Assembly: GCA_010093685.1 (NCBI GenBank)
Contig: MU006227.1
Coordinates: 436,154 to 500,153 of the forward strand
Origin: Ophiobolus disseminans
Lineage: Eukaryota > Ascomycota > Dothideomycetes > Pleosporales > Phaeosphaeriaceae
Reading direction: 5' to 3'
Length of the DNA: 64,000 bases
The notes beneath the pieces were generated by a model that did no database searches, was not told where the DNA came from, and saw only the letters and a program-made list of their open reading frames with translations. Shown here piece by piece: positions 54,207 through 64,000 of the stretch. Position numbers and translations under genes: made by a program. Within the stretch, counting starts at the first letter, position 1. Each line of letters begins with the position of its first letter.

Positions 54207-55050
54207 ATGTCCAAATCGACTTGGGCGGTGGATAACGAAAGGAAGCACCGGACCTCAGCCGCTGCTATGGCTATCCACTTCCTAGCAGGTCTCAGTGAGG
54301 AGAACAAGATGCAGGTCTGCAATATTCTGCTAGAAGAAAATCTCCGGGCCGTTGCTTATCCGGAGTGCCATGCTCAAGGCCTCATCTACTATTGTCGGAA
54401 GAATCCCAAGCTGAGAGTCCACCGACGAGTGAGTGTTTGGAACAACATATGCGCAAGTGTAGGATCAGTTGTGAGACGCGATCACGAGGAGAAATGCTCG
54501 ATCTGGGATTCGAGGACGATTTGAGGACTTGGAGACAGCCATTGGCGCCCTGAAGACCAATCTCGTCACGCCGGTCATATGGCCTTGGATTGCAGAAGTC
54601 CTTGCCCTGCCGGCTTCCGGGATGCCTCCAAATTCCTTCACATTCGAGTTCGACTGCGACTCGAGACCGGCGGAGACTATGGATTTGTTTGGTGCCATGC
54701 AGCAAGACGCCGCTTGCGTTGTCGCACGACACCAGGCGTACAAGCTGGACCTTACCAAAAGCATCGCCCCAAGCGATTCCTCCCACAAAGCATATCTATG
54801 GGCTGACCCCGATCGCTTCTACAGTACCCTCCACGATATGTTTGCAGGTACTTCGGTGATCAAGTGCAACTTCCTTTTGGGACCGCCGTCTGATCCATCA
54901 GACTTCTTCACGCACGATGGCACATGGTCGGCAGCGAAGCACTTTGATTATGTCGAATCTCATCTGGGCGTACGCGACACATTGGACGAATTTGTGATGT
55001 CGCCTGAGGTTCATAGCAGGGAGCGATTACACCCTGAGGACCAGATGTGA
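54207..55050 (+). pseudogene. F-box-like array copy 3, truncated and frameshifted
   Basis: The frame from the ATG at 54207 begins in the middle of the copy-1 protein: SAAAMAIHFLAGLSEENKMQ, then LIYYCRKNPKLRVHRRVSVW. It ends at 54524, while the match resumes in another frame: RFEDLETAIGALKTNLV, VIWPWIAEVLALPASGMPP and LHDMFAGTSVIKCNFLL to a stop at 55050. The F-box half is absent. One frameshift near 54480-54510 separates the parts. A shortened gene with an unseen intron is possible, since an ATG and a TATA-like element are present. Confidence 0.65.
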
Positions 55051-55530
55051 TCTACTAGAACCGCAAAAAATGCTCCATCTCTCGCATAGGGCGTCACTGC
55101 GCCTTACTATTGCAAAGTGCGTTTGGGGTTGTTCTACGTTTCGTGTCCTACTCTATTCTCTTTACAGTCGCTTCCAAGATTCGCATCGAAACAATGATGA
55201 CACCAACTTCCACGTCTTTCGGCCCCTAAATCGCAATAGAACTTCCTGTTCGCGCTTTTACATACTGTTCCAGTGGAACCAACGCATTCCCAACGAAACT
55301 GGACACTCAACAACATCATCCTTCCTGTTGCTGTTTCAACGAAAGTATTTGCAACGACAGCAACCACGACACGTCCGCTTCAAGCAAACCAAATACGTAT
55401 GACCGTTGCTTTTCATGGGTCCGGGAAGTTTGGTACCCTGATATCTCAACCAAAAGAAGCAAGGTTGCGCTTTCTCCCCGCCATCACGTGCACTTGACTA
55501 GTCAGCTGGCGCCTTACACCGTCGGAGGCC

Positions 55531-55536
55531 TATAAA
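55531..55536 (+). promoter_or_regulatory. TATA box before array copy 4
   Basis: A tataaa stretch in ggcctataaaggtc context lies 98 bases upstream of the ATG at 55634. Confidence 0.5.
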
Positions 55537-55633
55537 GGTCCAGCGCCGCCAGTCCAAGCCATTATTCTCACGCAACATGCTTCCTCATTCTCTCAATTCC
55601 GCATCTTGTTGTTCAGGTGTATTGGTTGTCAAA

Positions 55634-57046
55634 ATGACCGCACCAAGTGCCACCCTTCGGCTGCCACGCGAGTTGAGAGACCTCATCTTCAAATTTTATT
55701 TCTCGGCTCAAGACGGCTACACGTTCAACGATCGTGCAGGAAGGCTTCGTACATCATCCAAGTCGCTTGCTGAACTGGATCTTAGACTCACTTGCTAGCT
55801 CGTATGCGAAACACGCGGTCTAGCCTTTAAACTCAACGCCATCCACATCTCAACTGTCTACTGCGATGAAAGTCGCGAGCTTCTTGGGAGATTCTCTACA
55901 CTGTTGGAGGCGCTGATCCTTCGTAAAGGTAATCTCCTGTAGGTTGCCGAAAAGGAGGGCGCATGCGACACGGAGACTTGTGCCCGACTGAAGGGCACGC
56001 ACCCTCAACATCACTTTTTCATCGACACTCTTGAAGACCCCCAAAAGCGTCTAGGTATGGAACACGAGTTCTGGAAGCTACTTCCATCGAGTAGCAGAGG
56101 GCTCATCATCGCGGCATTGAATGCTGTTGCCGAGAAACCCTCTTTTGGAATGCAGGTTGCGGCGAAACCATTCTGGAACAGGAACTACCCTACAGAGACC
56201 AAGGAAACCATGTCGCCTTGGTACGACCCTTGGAGCATACCGAATGATCCCGCCGTGGAGCGTCTAACTCGTGCCATGGCCATCGATCCTCAGTATCTGG
56301 ATGCCGAAAGTACGCGCAACGCTAGCAGGTACTTCAGCAAACAGAAGTATCGCCCCTTCGCCGCTTCGGTTGCCATACAATTCCTTCATTCCCTCCCGTC
56401 CGCTACACGCCAGCAAGTGCACAGTATGATATCACATGAAAACCGGACGGCAATAGCATGGCCGGAGAGTGATGCCCAAGGGCTTATTCCTTTCTGCCTC
56501 GAGAACCTACAGCTGAAGATCGAACGCCGCGTCAGCTTTTGGAGAAACGCGTTACCCAGCGGCTATGTGCCCCTCTTCTACGTCGTACATGGCATGACTC
56601 GATTAGAGCCCATCAGTGCAGCATTCGAGACTTTGCGAAACGAAGACATAAGCCCCCACTGCATTGCTCCATGGATCACGGTAGCCCTCATACTACCCGA
56701 TATGGGTATGCCACCACACGCGTTCTCGCTAACATTCGAGTGCGACGGGTGTCCTGAAAAAAGCCGACAAGTCTTCGAAACTGTCAAGCGAGACGCTGTC
56801 TGGCAGACGGCCTTTGAAAGGTGGAATGCAGCAAACCTTGACCAGAAGCCGCGGCCATGGCAGAAGTTTCTGAGCCATTCCGCATACGTTGCGTAGGGCT
56901 TTCCTGACGTAACACGCAATATCATTGAGGGAAATTCGATCGTCAAATGCGACTTTGAACTTGATGACGCGTGCGACGTCAATGTGGACGATTTACTGAG
57001 CGAGGCTGAGGACTGGATTTTGGAGGATTGGCAGAATAATTGGTGA
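55634..57046 (+). pseudogene. F-box-like array copy 4, three in-frame TAG codons
   Basis: A single frame of 471 codons runs from the ATG at 55634 (MTAPSATLRLPRELRDLIFK) to a TGA at 57044-57046. TAG codons interrupt it at 55796, 55940 and 56894. The F-box-like start, the LIPFCLENLQLKIERRVSFW block, PWITVALILPDMGMPP and the C-terminal IIEGNSIVKCDFEL all align with the other copies. The first TAG falls where copy 1 has Gln in VCRQTAFE, so CAG-to-TAG fits, a CpA-to-TpA change. Apart from the stops the frame is intact, so inactivation looks recent. An earlier in-frame ATG exists at 55577. Confidence 0.8.
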
Positions 57047-57349
57047 GACCAGCATCGCGCAGTAACATTTAACACGGAGCCGCCTCTCCCTTCGTGGCTC
57101 GAGATATGTCACGAAGATGTCGTATCGTCGGTCGACGAGACCTTGTCATCGTAAGCGACCAGCTAACCGCGATCGAAGAGATATCGTACACTGCTATCTG
57201 CGCAGAAATTGGAGCGAAGAATCAGATTAGAATGGTACGCAAATAGTAGCACTTCAAACTAGTAATCAAAGTGTAACCTCCATCAACATATCCACCCATC
57301 TGCACAAGCCCACCCTCGCAAACACATGCACCTCCAACAACACACCTCC
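57047..57349. other. Convergent 3' spacer
   Basis: This lies between array copy 4 and the dihydroxyacetone kinase stop; nothing is seen. Confidence 0.45.
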
Positions 57350-59177
57350 TCACTCCCCCTTAAATCCCTCCTCCAACCCCCCCACCCAAATCCCCACCGC
57401 CCACGCCCCCGGATCAGGAATCCTATCCCGCCCACTCCCATCCTCAGCAATATACGTCGCGCGCCCAAACTTGGCCTTCATATGCGCCGTCGCATCCGCA
57501 CTATCCTTCGCAACACGCACCGCGTTGCCGAAGTCGCCCGTATCCCGCAACGACGTGATGAACGGGATGAGCACGTCCATGACCGTACGATCGCCCTCGC
57601 GCGCAGCCGTGTAATTCTTCAGATTCTGCAGCGCGGTGTGCGCTGCGTTGGCGATGGTGTTGATGTCCAAAGGTCGCTTTTCTTTGAGGGTTAGGACGGA
57701 TAAAGCGTGCGTGAATGCCGTGACGAGGATACTTAGGATTGCGCCGAGGCTGCCGCCTACGTCTTCGACGTTTTCGCTTATGCTGTCGAGCAGGGAGAGA
57801 AGGGGCGGCGGATCCTTTTCCACGGCGTCGATGTTCGCGAGGATGGATTTACACACGCCGGCTACGGCTTCGCCGCAGTCGCCGTCGCCCATTTGGAGGT
57901 CATATTGCGTTATCGTTGGTTCGGCTGCGAGGGCGGCGGCGCATGCTTTGCGGAGGGCGGGGATGAGGGATATGGGCGTGGGGGGACCTTCGGTGGAGGG
58001 CGTGGAAGATGCGAATGCGGCGTTTGCTTTGGCTCTCAGGCCTTCTGATTCTTTGGACATGGTTACGGGGCGGTACCCGTTTTTGGGCCAGGCGGGAGCG
58101 TTGGTGGGGGCGTCGAGGAGGGCGATGACTTCGTCGACGTTGAGGTCCATTGCTTTGGCCATGCCGGACATGTTTCCGAGTGTGATGCTGAAGCCTTGGC
58201 CGTTGAGACTGGTTTCTAAGATCCCGGCGTAGATGCGTGTGGGTACTATCTTCCAGTCTGATTTGAGTGTCTCCAGGGCGATGTTTACCATGGCGTCGAA
58301 TTCGAGACCGGAGAGACCGCCGAAGTTGTTTACGAGCATGACGACGTTGTCTGAAGGCGAGAATGGGACGAAAGCGCGATCGGAGTCGGAGGGATCGAGA
58401 AGGTAGGCGAGCATTTCCATTACGATGTCTTGTGGGCTGGGGAGAGGTGAGATTGTCCGTAGGCCCTGAATATGTTAGTTCTTGCATCTCTGTCAAGATT
58501 TGAACACTTACCGGCTCGTTGTGTATGCCCATTCCGAGCACACACGCATCGTCTTTGACGGACTCGAATGCCTCTCGTCCAGGCACGTGACAATGGTCCA
58601 AACTCGTACCAATAGTGACAAGCTGCGAGTTTCCCAGCTCTCCAATCTTCCGACACCGTTCAAATGCCCATCCCTTCTGCGACGCAGCACCGATGAGTTT
58701 GATAACCAATAAATTACCAGCTAGTCCTCTTCGACCAACCTTCTCACTTTGCTTTCTTCCGAGCGCTGCGTCTTCTGCCATGCATACAACATCGACTTTG
58801 TAGCCGAGCGCTTGGCCTTTCTCTCTTGCTAGGCCAAAATGCAACATGTCTCCGGTGTAATTGGTGATACATAATATGATACCTTCGTTTGATGGTGCAT
58901 TGCGAATGCCCGCCATAACCTGCTTCGTACTCGGCGATGCAAAAATGTCTCCGCATACTGCAGCAGAAAGCATACCATCACCTACAAAACCGGACCAAGC
59001 TGGTTCGTGACCTGAACCACCTCCAGAAATGACCGTTACCTGGTCTGGTTGGTGTGATAAGTTGTACACGACGCGATTTTCGGTATCCAGTCCCATGTGT
59101 TGGTTTCGCGTGACTAGCGAGTTGAGCATGTGTACAACGACCCCTTCAGGATTGGGGAAAAAGTGTTTTCGTGACAT
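57350..59177 (-). CDS. DAK1: Dihydroxyacetone kinase
   Basis: Two exons (59177-58512 and 58465-57350) give 593 residues; the 46-base intron is GTAAGT to TCAG in phase 0, joining NEP to GLRTISPLPSP. The N-terminal DhaK (substrate) domain carries ISGGGSGHEPAWSGFVGDGM, and the block TIGTSLDHCHVPG. The C-terminal DhaL (nucleotide) domain carries QMGDGDCGEAVAG, with the Asp cluster that binds Mg-ATP, and GGSLGAILS. It phosphorylates dihydroxyacetone with ATP, in glycerol use, methanol/formaldehyde metabolism and detoxification. The single-chain form with both domains is the eukaryotic type. Its cytosolic location is inferred from the lack of a signal peptide. The symbol is by family; yeast has DAK1 and DAK2. 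Confidence 0.95.
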
Positions 59178-60348
59178 GACGGGCGATTGTGTGGGGTGTG
59201 ACTGCAATTGCCCAAAGTATATCAAAGAGCTAGTCCTTCTGGAAATCGAACTTTCTCTCTTGTACGATGTCTAGTGATTGTCAACCATGTGTTTCAAGGA
59301 TAGTGGAGCGCTATGGAGGCTGCTGTTTGCTCATCATGTTCTGACAGGTTGTGTACTCACGTTATACAAATTTTGGCTTCAGCAATCGTTGTTCTGGCAA
59401 CATCAAAAACAAGTTGCAAAATGCAAGAATCTCAAGACGCGAAAAATACCACCAAATTAAGCGGATGTCGACGTCTTAAAGCTCCCCACGTCACCCCGCC
59501 TCGATCAACATCCTGACCGCGGACCCCGCATTAAGCTCATATCCCGATCATTAGCCACGAGCCTCATCCACATATGCATGCTAATGTGGATCGGGCGCAG
59601 TGTCTACGGCAGTTTCGACTCCGATATACTGGATGCAGCATGGTACAACGTATTGGTTTCCGAGAAGTGGTTGTTGTGTGCCGGGCTGCCTGTTCGGGCA
59701 CTCCGGGTATCTCGGTGGGATCTGTGGCTGATGAACTTGGCTCGCATCGGCGCCGATTCCGATCGCTTCAGACTCGACACGAGGCACGAAGGTACTTTGA
59801 ATGACTAACCTTGATACTGACATTCTCCGAGTGATGTGAACAAACTGGGTAGCAATTGTGTTCCATCGCAAGAAATTGTGTCTTGGGCGATGCGCTCCGC
59901 TTCGCTGAAGTATGTATATCATCAGAAACACGTCGATTCAGTGCATACTTAGATGTCGGGTTCGCGCAGGCAAACTTGAAATATTAATCGAAGTGCAGCT
60001 CGATTGCATTGCATCCTGTCGAGATGTTAGCTCAAGTAAAGAATTGTGAGAAGATGCATTGTAGCGTGGAGTGGTGTAGCGTGGGCATAATTTGATATTA
60101 TTATATAAGTGCCATGAGTGTCATGCCTGCATACAGTCGCTGGACAAAATGGCATGCAGCACCGAAGATATTACACGAGCTCCAATTGCTCCCATCAAGA
60201 GCTCGATGCTAACCGGTTCGCAACTAGCGCCAACCAAGAGTAATGCACCGAAAACGAATATGCGCCGCTAACTCCAATTTTGGTCGTCAATTCCAGAATG
60301 CATCAGACAGGGTCGCAATGAACAAGTAAATCATGCCGTTGACGACGT
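59178..60348. other. Intergenic region, about 1.2 kb
   Basis: Overlapping frames at 59574-59808 and 59581-59931 are on opposite strands and lack patterns. The left end is the dihydroxyacetone kinase promoter. No RNA gene or repeat was recognised. Confidence 0.45.
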
Positions 60349-61453
60349 TCAGTGACCGACAGCCGAGTAGTGCGATGATCGGCCATTGTACGGCTGCTGG
60401 TACAGCGATGGCGCGTATTCGGACTCTTGGTAGAGAGTGCCACGCTTGTCGTCGTCCATCAGGGGCTCTTTGACTTCCCAGTTGTGCTGCTTGACGCCGA
60501 CAGAGAATTCGAGATCTTCGCGGGTAATGGAGTCCCAGTACTATTTGAGTTAGCTAAGCGGACTTCATTCCGTACGGATCCGGGTAAAAACAAACCTTGT
60601 ATACCATCATGACGGCAAGCAAGTTGCAGATGGTTGCGAAGAAGAGCCCATCCAAATAGTGCTGGATCGAGTTGCAGATGGTGCCACTGAAGACGTAGAG
60701 GATGACTTGGCCAATGACAAGGAAGAAAATGCCAAACAGAATGTCGCCCAGCGGCCAACGGTCCTCGAGTGTGCCGACAACGAGGATGATCTGGCTGACG
60801 ACATAAACGAAGAGGAAAATGGCGTTCACGATGTAGGTAACGATAAAGATTCCGACAGGGTTGGTGTGGCTCAAACCGGCCCAGTCCTTAAAGGTAAGCA
60901 GCGAGACGGCGCCGCCGACAATGAACATAGCGAGCGAGGAGAGTCGCAACAACCAGACGGATAGTGTTGTGCCATCTTCGTACAGCTGGAAGCCGACAAA
61001 GCCGTTGATCAACAAACATGTGCAGAGCGCGGAGGCGAGGCCATTTTGGGCGGCGGCAAAATATGGATATGGCGCAGAGCCGGGGGCGGCAACACCGGCG
61101 TCGAGTATCAGCGATACAACGGTCAAGAGGAGGTAGATGTAAAAGAAGGAAGTGATCTCCTTCCGGCCTGTGTTTAGTCAGCCATGTGCTGTCCAAGGTG
61201 AAGGACTGCGCCACATACCAACGGCAGTAAACTTTGAGCGCACGTGAATAATCATGACCACCGTCATTATCAGGGCCAGAATATGCATGAAGTCGTTCGC
61301 CGCCTGGAAGATGAGGGTATTCGCAATCTCAATCGTCCTCGAGTAGCATTGTGTTTGGATGCCTGCGCCGCCATTGATCTCCTGCTCGCCCACCAGGGCG
61401 CATAGCGGTATCGCAGCCTTTGTGCATATCGTCGAGAAGTCGCCGAAGCCCAT
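60349..61453 (-). CDS. CHS7: Chitin synthase export chaperone Chs7
   Basis: Three exons (61453-61219, 61167-60596, 60540-60349) give 332 residues; introns are 51 and 55 bases. The protein begins MGFGDFSTICTKAAIPLCAL, the conserved Chs7 start, and has about seven membrane segments, with NDFMHILALIMTVVMIIHVR in the first pair. The second intron restores VYKYWDSITREDLEF and a hydrophilic cytosolic tail. In yeast, Chs7 is an ER protein needed for export of the chitin synthase Chs3 to the cell surface. Length matches the family (about 320-340). The gene is intact. Confidence 0.93.
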
Positions 61454-62577
61454 GTTTGCGGGCTGTCTGGCGTTTGAAGTGTCGCTCGAGGCCGGCGGAT
61501 GAAGGTTTGTGTACGGTGAAAGCCCAGCAAAGGCAGGTGGCGATGTGTACGGCCGGTGACAGATGAGGAAAGAACAGGCGCGGTGATAAGTGAAGGTCTG
61601 TTTATGTGAGTTAGCGAGGGAAGGCGCAGTGGGGTGTCGCGGCGTGGTACTGGGATGATGTGGAGACGGTTGTCAGGGAGTGGATTTGTGGTTTCAGGGA
61701 GCAACGGCAGATATGCCAAGACGCCAATGAGCCTAAATCTATTCTCGGCACGCATCCTTGACCTTAACACCAACGTCGGCATCACCATCATCATTATATC
61801 TGCCATCGCCAGACTCCCGGGCAATTTGTTGGCTTCATAACTCGCCTTCATTCTCCGAATTTCAGCATCTCGATTATCTCGCCAGCACAACGTCTCAACA
61901 CGCGAGATTCTTGTCGGTCTTGGCAAAGTCGTCATAGAGCAAGAGCCTCAAAGTCACGCGCAGAGCACCTGAGCCGACTCATTTGGGAACCACGTAATTC
62001 ATCTACACAGGGATGGTAGCTGCCCTTCCAATTCGCTTTAAAGTTTTGCTTGCGACATTGTAGGACCCAACTGCTATTGTAATTTGTGCGAGAATTTCAC
62101 GCTCTGTCGACATAGAACGTGTGCGTATACATGCAATGTCTTATTCCTACATACCGAAATCCTAGACATCGCGATAAAAGCCTCAATCTTCGGTTATCTA
62201 GTTGTTTTAGGCACCAAAGCCCGCCACTTCAGACGACTCGACGCCACTCAGCAGTCACTACTTACCGCTCTTACACCGCCACCAAACTTGCACATGAAAA
62301 GTTTCGTTTGATTATCATAGCAATTGACACCGCATCTCCAGTCACATGATGTATAATGAACTGCTTACCTGTTTTCCCCAATAAACTTTGGGCATGGTTT
62401 GTTGCCTAATGCCGATAACGGACACGATGTCCTATCAATCACTATTGAACCAGCACTTTGGCGCTTCTGCCTTGGCGGGAACATGATAAGACTCATTTCA
62501 CCAGCGCCCGACCTTTTCAAACACACAGCCGTCCGCCACATCAACTTGCCATTCCGGGATCAAATATTCTAACAATC
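61454..62577. other. Divergent intergenic region, about 1.1 kb
   Basis: This is the upstream region shared by Chs7 (minus) and the small gene at 62578 (plus). Frames at 61270-61935 and 62084-62349 are shadows without patterns. Confidence 0.45.
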
Positions 62578-63125
62578 ATGGCAGAAGCAGGAGAGTATGC
62601 CTTGACCCATGCCGCACCAAATAATACCGAGCTAGCACTCCTGACTGCTTTCATCGACCAGCGAATACCCCACGACCTTTTGCGGCACAGGACGCGCATG
62701 TTCGAGCTCCTCAGTCAAAACGGGCTGATTGCGCGGTCCATCTTCGAGCAGCGGTTCCTTGCTCGTAAGTCACATAAGATGCTAGCATTGTTACTCTATA
62801 CTGATTCCTTACAGGTATACTGTCCATGTATGCCCAGACCATGGCCAACAAAGGACTCGTCGGCACTGATGGAGAGCTCGAGAGTGCGAGCCTCGAGATC
62901 CGGGTCGGCAAGCTAAATGGCTACCCATACGTCGCCATTGTTAGCCGCGCCTCAAAGCTCACGGTACTGCGAGGACAGTCGCGATGCACCAAGAATGCAG
63001 CCATGGAGTCTTTCATTGACACAGTGCTCTTGTTGGGAAAGAAGTTCAAGAAGACAGTTGAGTGCCAGCGTGACGAATACAATCTGAGCGAGGCGGAGCG
63101 ACTAGAGGAGCTCAAGAGGAAGTAG
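62578..63125 (+). CDS. Unknown small protein, 165 residues
   Basis: Two exons (62578-62764 and 62815-63125) join in phase 1 across a 50-base intron (GTAAGT to ACAG). The sequence is mostly helical in character: TELALLTAFIDQRIPHDLLR and SIFEQRFLARILSMYAQTMA across the splice. The C-terminal part has VGKLNGYPYVAIVSRASKL and ends in a charged helix, NLSEAERLEELKRK. No signal peptide or known domain. The intron position matches that of the next gene, which has a similar preceding block. Confidence 0.68.
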
Positions 63126-63606
63126 CTACCAGCTGCCTAGGGTTCTTCGCTCACTCGACAAACTGTACGCCTGCCCGTTTCTTCCACTACACACTGGACG
63201 CCAATAAATACTCCTGTATCACCATTTCTCTTTATTCAATCTCATCATCTTCAGCACAACCGCACTGTGCAGAGCTCTTCCTTGTTACACGTGGGTGCCG
63301 CTTCCATCGCTCCTGGCCTCGTAAGGGAAGGCCCTTACGAGGTTGCCCCTCATTTGGAGAAGGCGAAACACGCTCTACGTACAAGAAAGAGGGGTTGAGG
63401 TGTTCTTACAGTTGCGACTACTGGTTCATAGGTCAAGCCGGTACCACGGATCTCCGAACCTTGTCTCACGCAAATTTAATTCACCTAAATACGAGTGAAC
63501 GGCCTGCACGAACGTTATTCTTGTACGCTCACCGTTGCTGTATCGCTAGCACCACCCACTATCACCGATCTAGCGATCTCGTCACCCATCAACCTCCACT
63601 CTCATC
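63126..63606. other. Spacer between two related small genes
   Basis: This is the tail-to-head spacer. It includes a short gc-rich inverted pair, ggcctcgtaaggg and cccttacgaggtt, at about 63315-63344, which can fold as a hairpin. No gene is seen. Confidence 0.45.
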
Positions 63607-63913
63607 ATGGACCCCAGCTACGAGACTATCCTCAAACTGCAATCTGAGCTAGAGCCCGACCCACTCGACCCAGATGCTATGGAATCTCTCCTAGATACCT
63701 TCCAAAACCCGTATAATCCAAAAGTTTCCTTTCCTGTGGCAGCTCCCGTCCCGACCAAGGAGGAGATCAGACAGTTTCTGTTCCGCACGGATGACCTCAC
63801 GAGCAATTTGCTCAAAACCACGCTCGTTCAGCGGCAGCTTGGACAAGCTCTCCAGGACGTGCTTAGGCAGCACAGTATGGCGCGCACAGCGCTAGAGCTA
63901 CAGTTTCTCACTA
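63607..63913 (+). CDS. Unknown small protein, first exon (partial)
   Basis: An ATG at 63607 (preceded by atc) opens 102 codons, to a strong donor (GTAAGTGACG) at 63914 in phase 1. The gene continues beyond the window. It has an acidic N-terminus (ELEPDPLDPDAMESLLDTF) and then helices ending QALQDVLRQHSMARTALELQFL. The last block and the intron phase resemble those of the gene at 62578. No known domain. Confidence 0.6.
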
Positions 63914-64000
63914 GTAAGTGACGCTACGCCGATCGAAGTGCACCGATGGTTGAGCGACCTATCCTGCATAGCGCACTTCACCTCCCCATGCACATCACTC

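Noticed and set aside
1..64000. tRNA genes, rRNA genes and CRISPR arrays
   Set aside because: I scanned by eye for tRNA B-box-like sequence and regular short repeats and found none convincing; a covariance-model search would be needed to exclude tRNAs.

Overview
The window looks like nuclear DNA of a filamentous ascomycete (Pezizomycotina). The evidence is short GT-AG introns of mostly 43-68 bases with CTAAC/CTGAC-type branch sites, fungus-specific families (HET-domain proteins, a Pth11-like rhodopsin-domain protein, the chitin synthase chaperone Chs7, an AA9 lytic polysaccharide monooxygenase) and DNA transposons whose nonsense mutations fit repeat-induced point mutation (RIP). A dothideomycete is my best guess, but no single sequence here proves the class.

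Layout. 1-16.8 kb is gene-dense and mostly conserved: an F-box fragment, an AtuA/DUF1446 protein, a GFA-type zinc protein, a probable Apc13 subunit of the anaphase-promoting complex, a TRI12-like MFS transporter, an F-box/LRR-like gene with an internal stop, a homeodomain plus C2H2 transcription factor, a nitrilase and a rhodopsin-domain membrane protein. 16.8-21 kb is gene-poor, with an unassigned region, a Cys-rich zinc-motif gene with a decayed upstream repeat and a HET pseudogene. 21.6-28.7 kb holds an SDR enzyme, an F-box-like protein, an acidic-tailed unknown and a 985-residue HET protein. 28.9-32.4 kb is a nested pair of DNA transposons: a RIP-damaged Fot1/pogo element sitting inside the terminal repeat of a Tc1/mariner-like element.

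The right half is accessory in character. A kinase-like gene is followed by a MITE-like inverted repeat. Next come three tandem paralogues of a small family I do not recognise, sharing a phase-1 intron (two are decayed). After them come a Cys-rich single-pass membrane protein, a divergent pair of HET proteins, an AA9 LPMO, two unknowns (one with internal repeats that continue as relics downstream), and a tandem array of four F-box-like genes of which only the first is clearly intact. The end returns to conserved genes: dihydroxyacetone kinase, Chs7 and two small genes with a matching intron site.

Splice sites were chosen by eye from GT/AG consensus, branch sites, reading-frame continuity and family resemblance. 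Functional names come from motif recognition only; no database search was possible.
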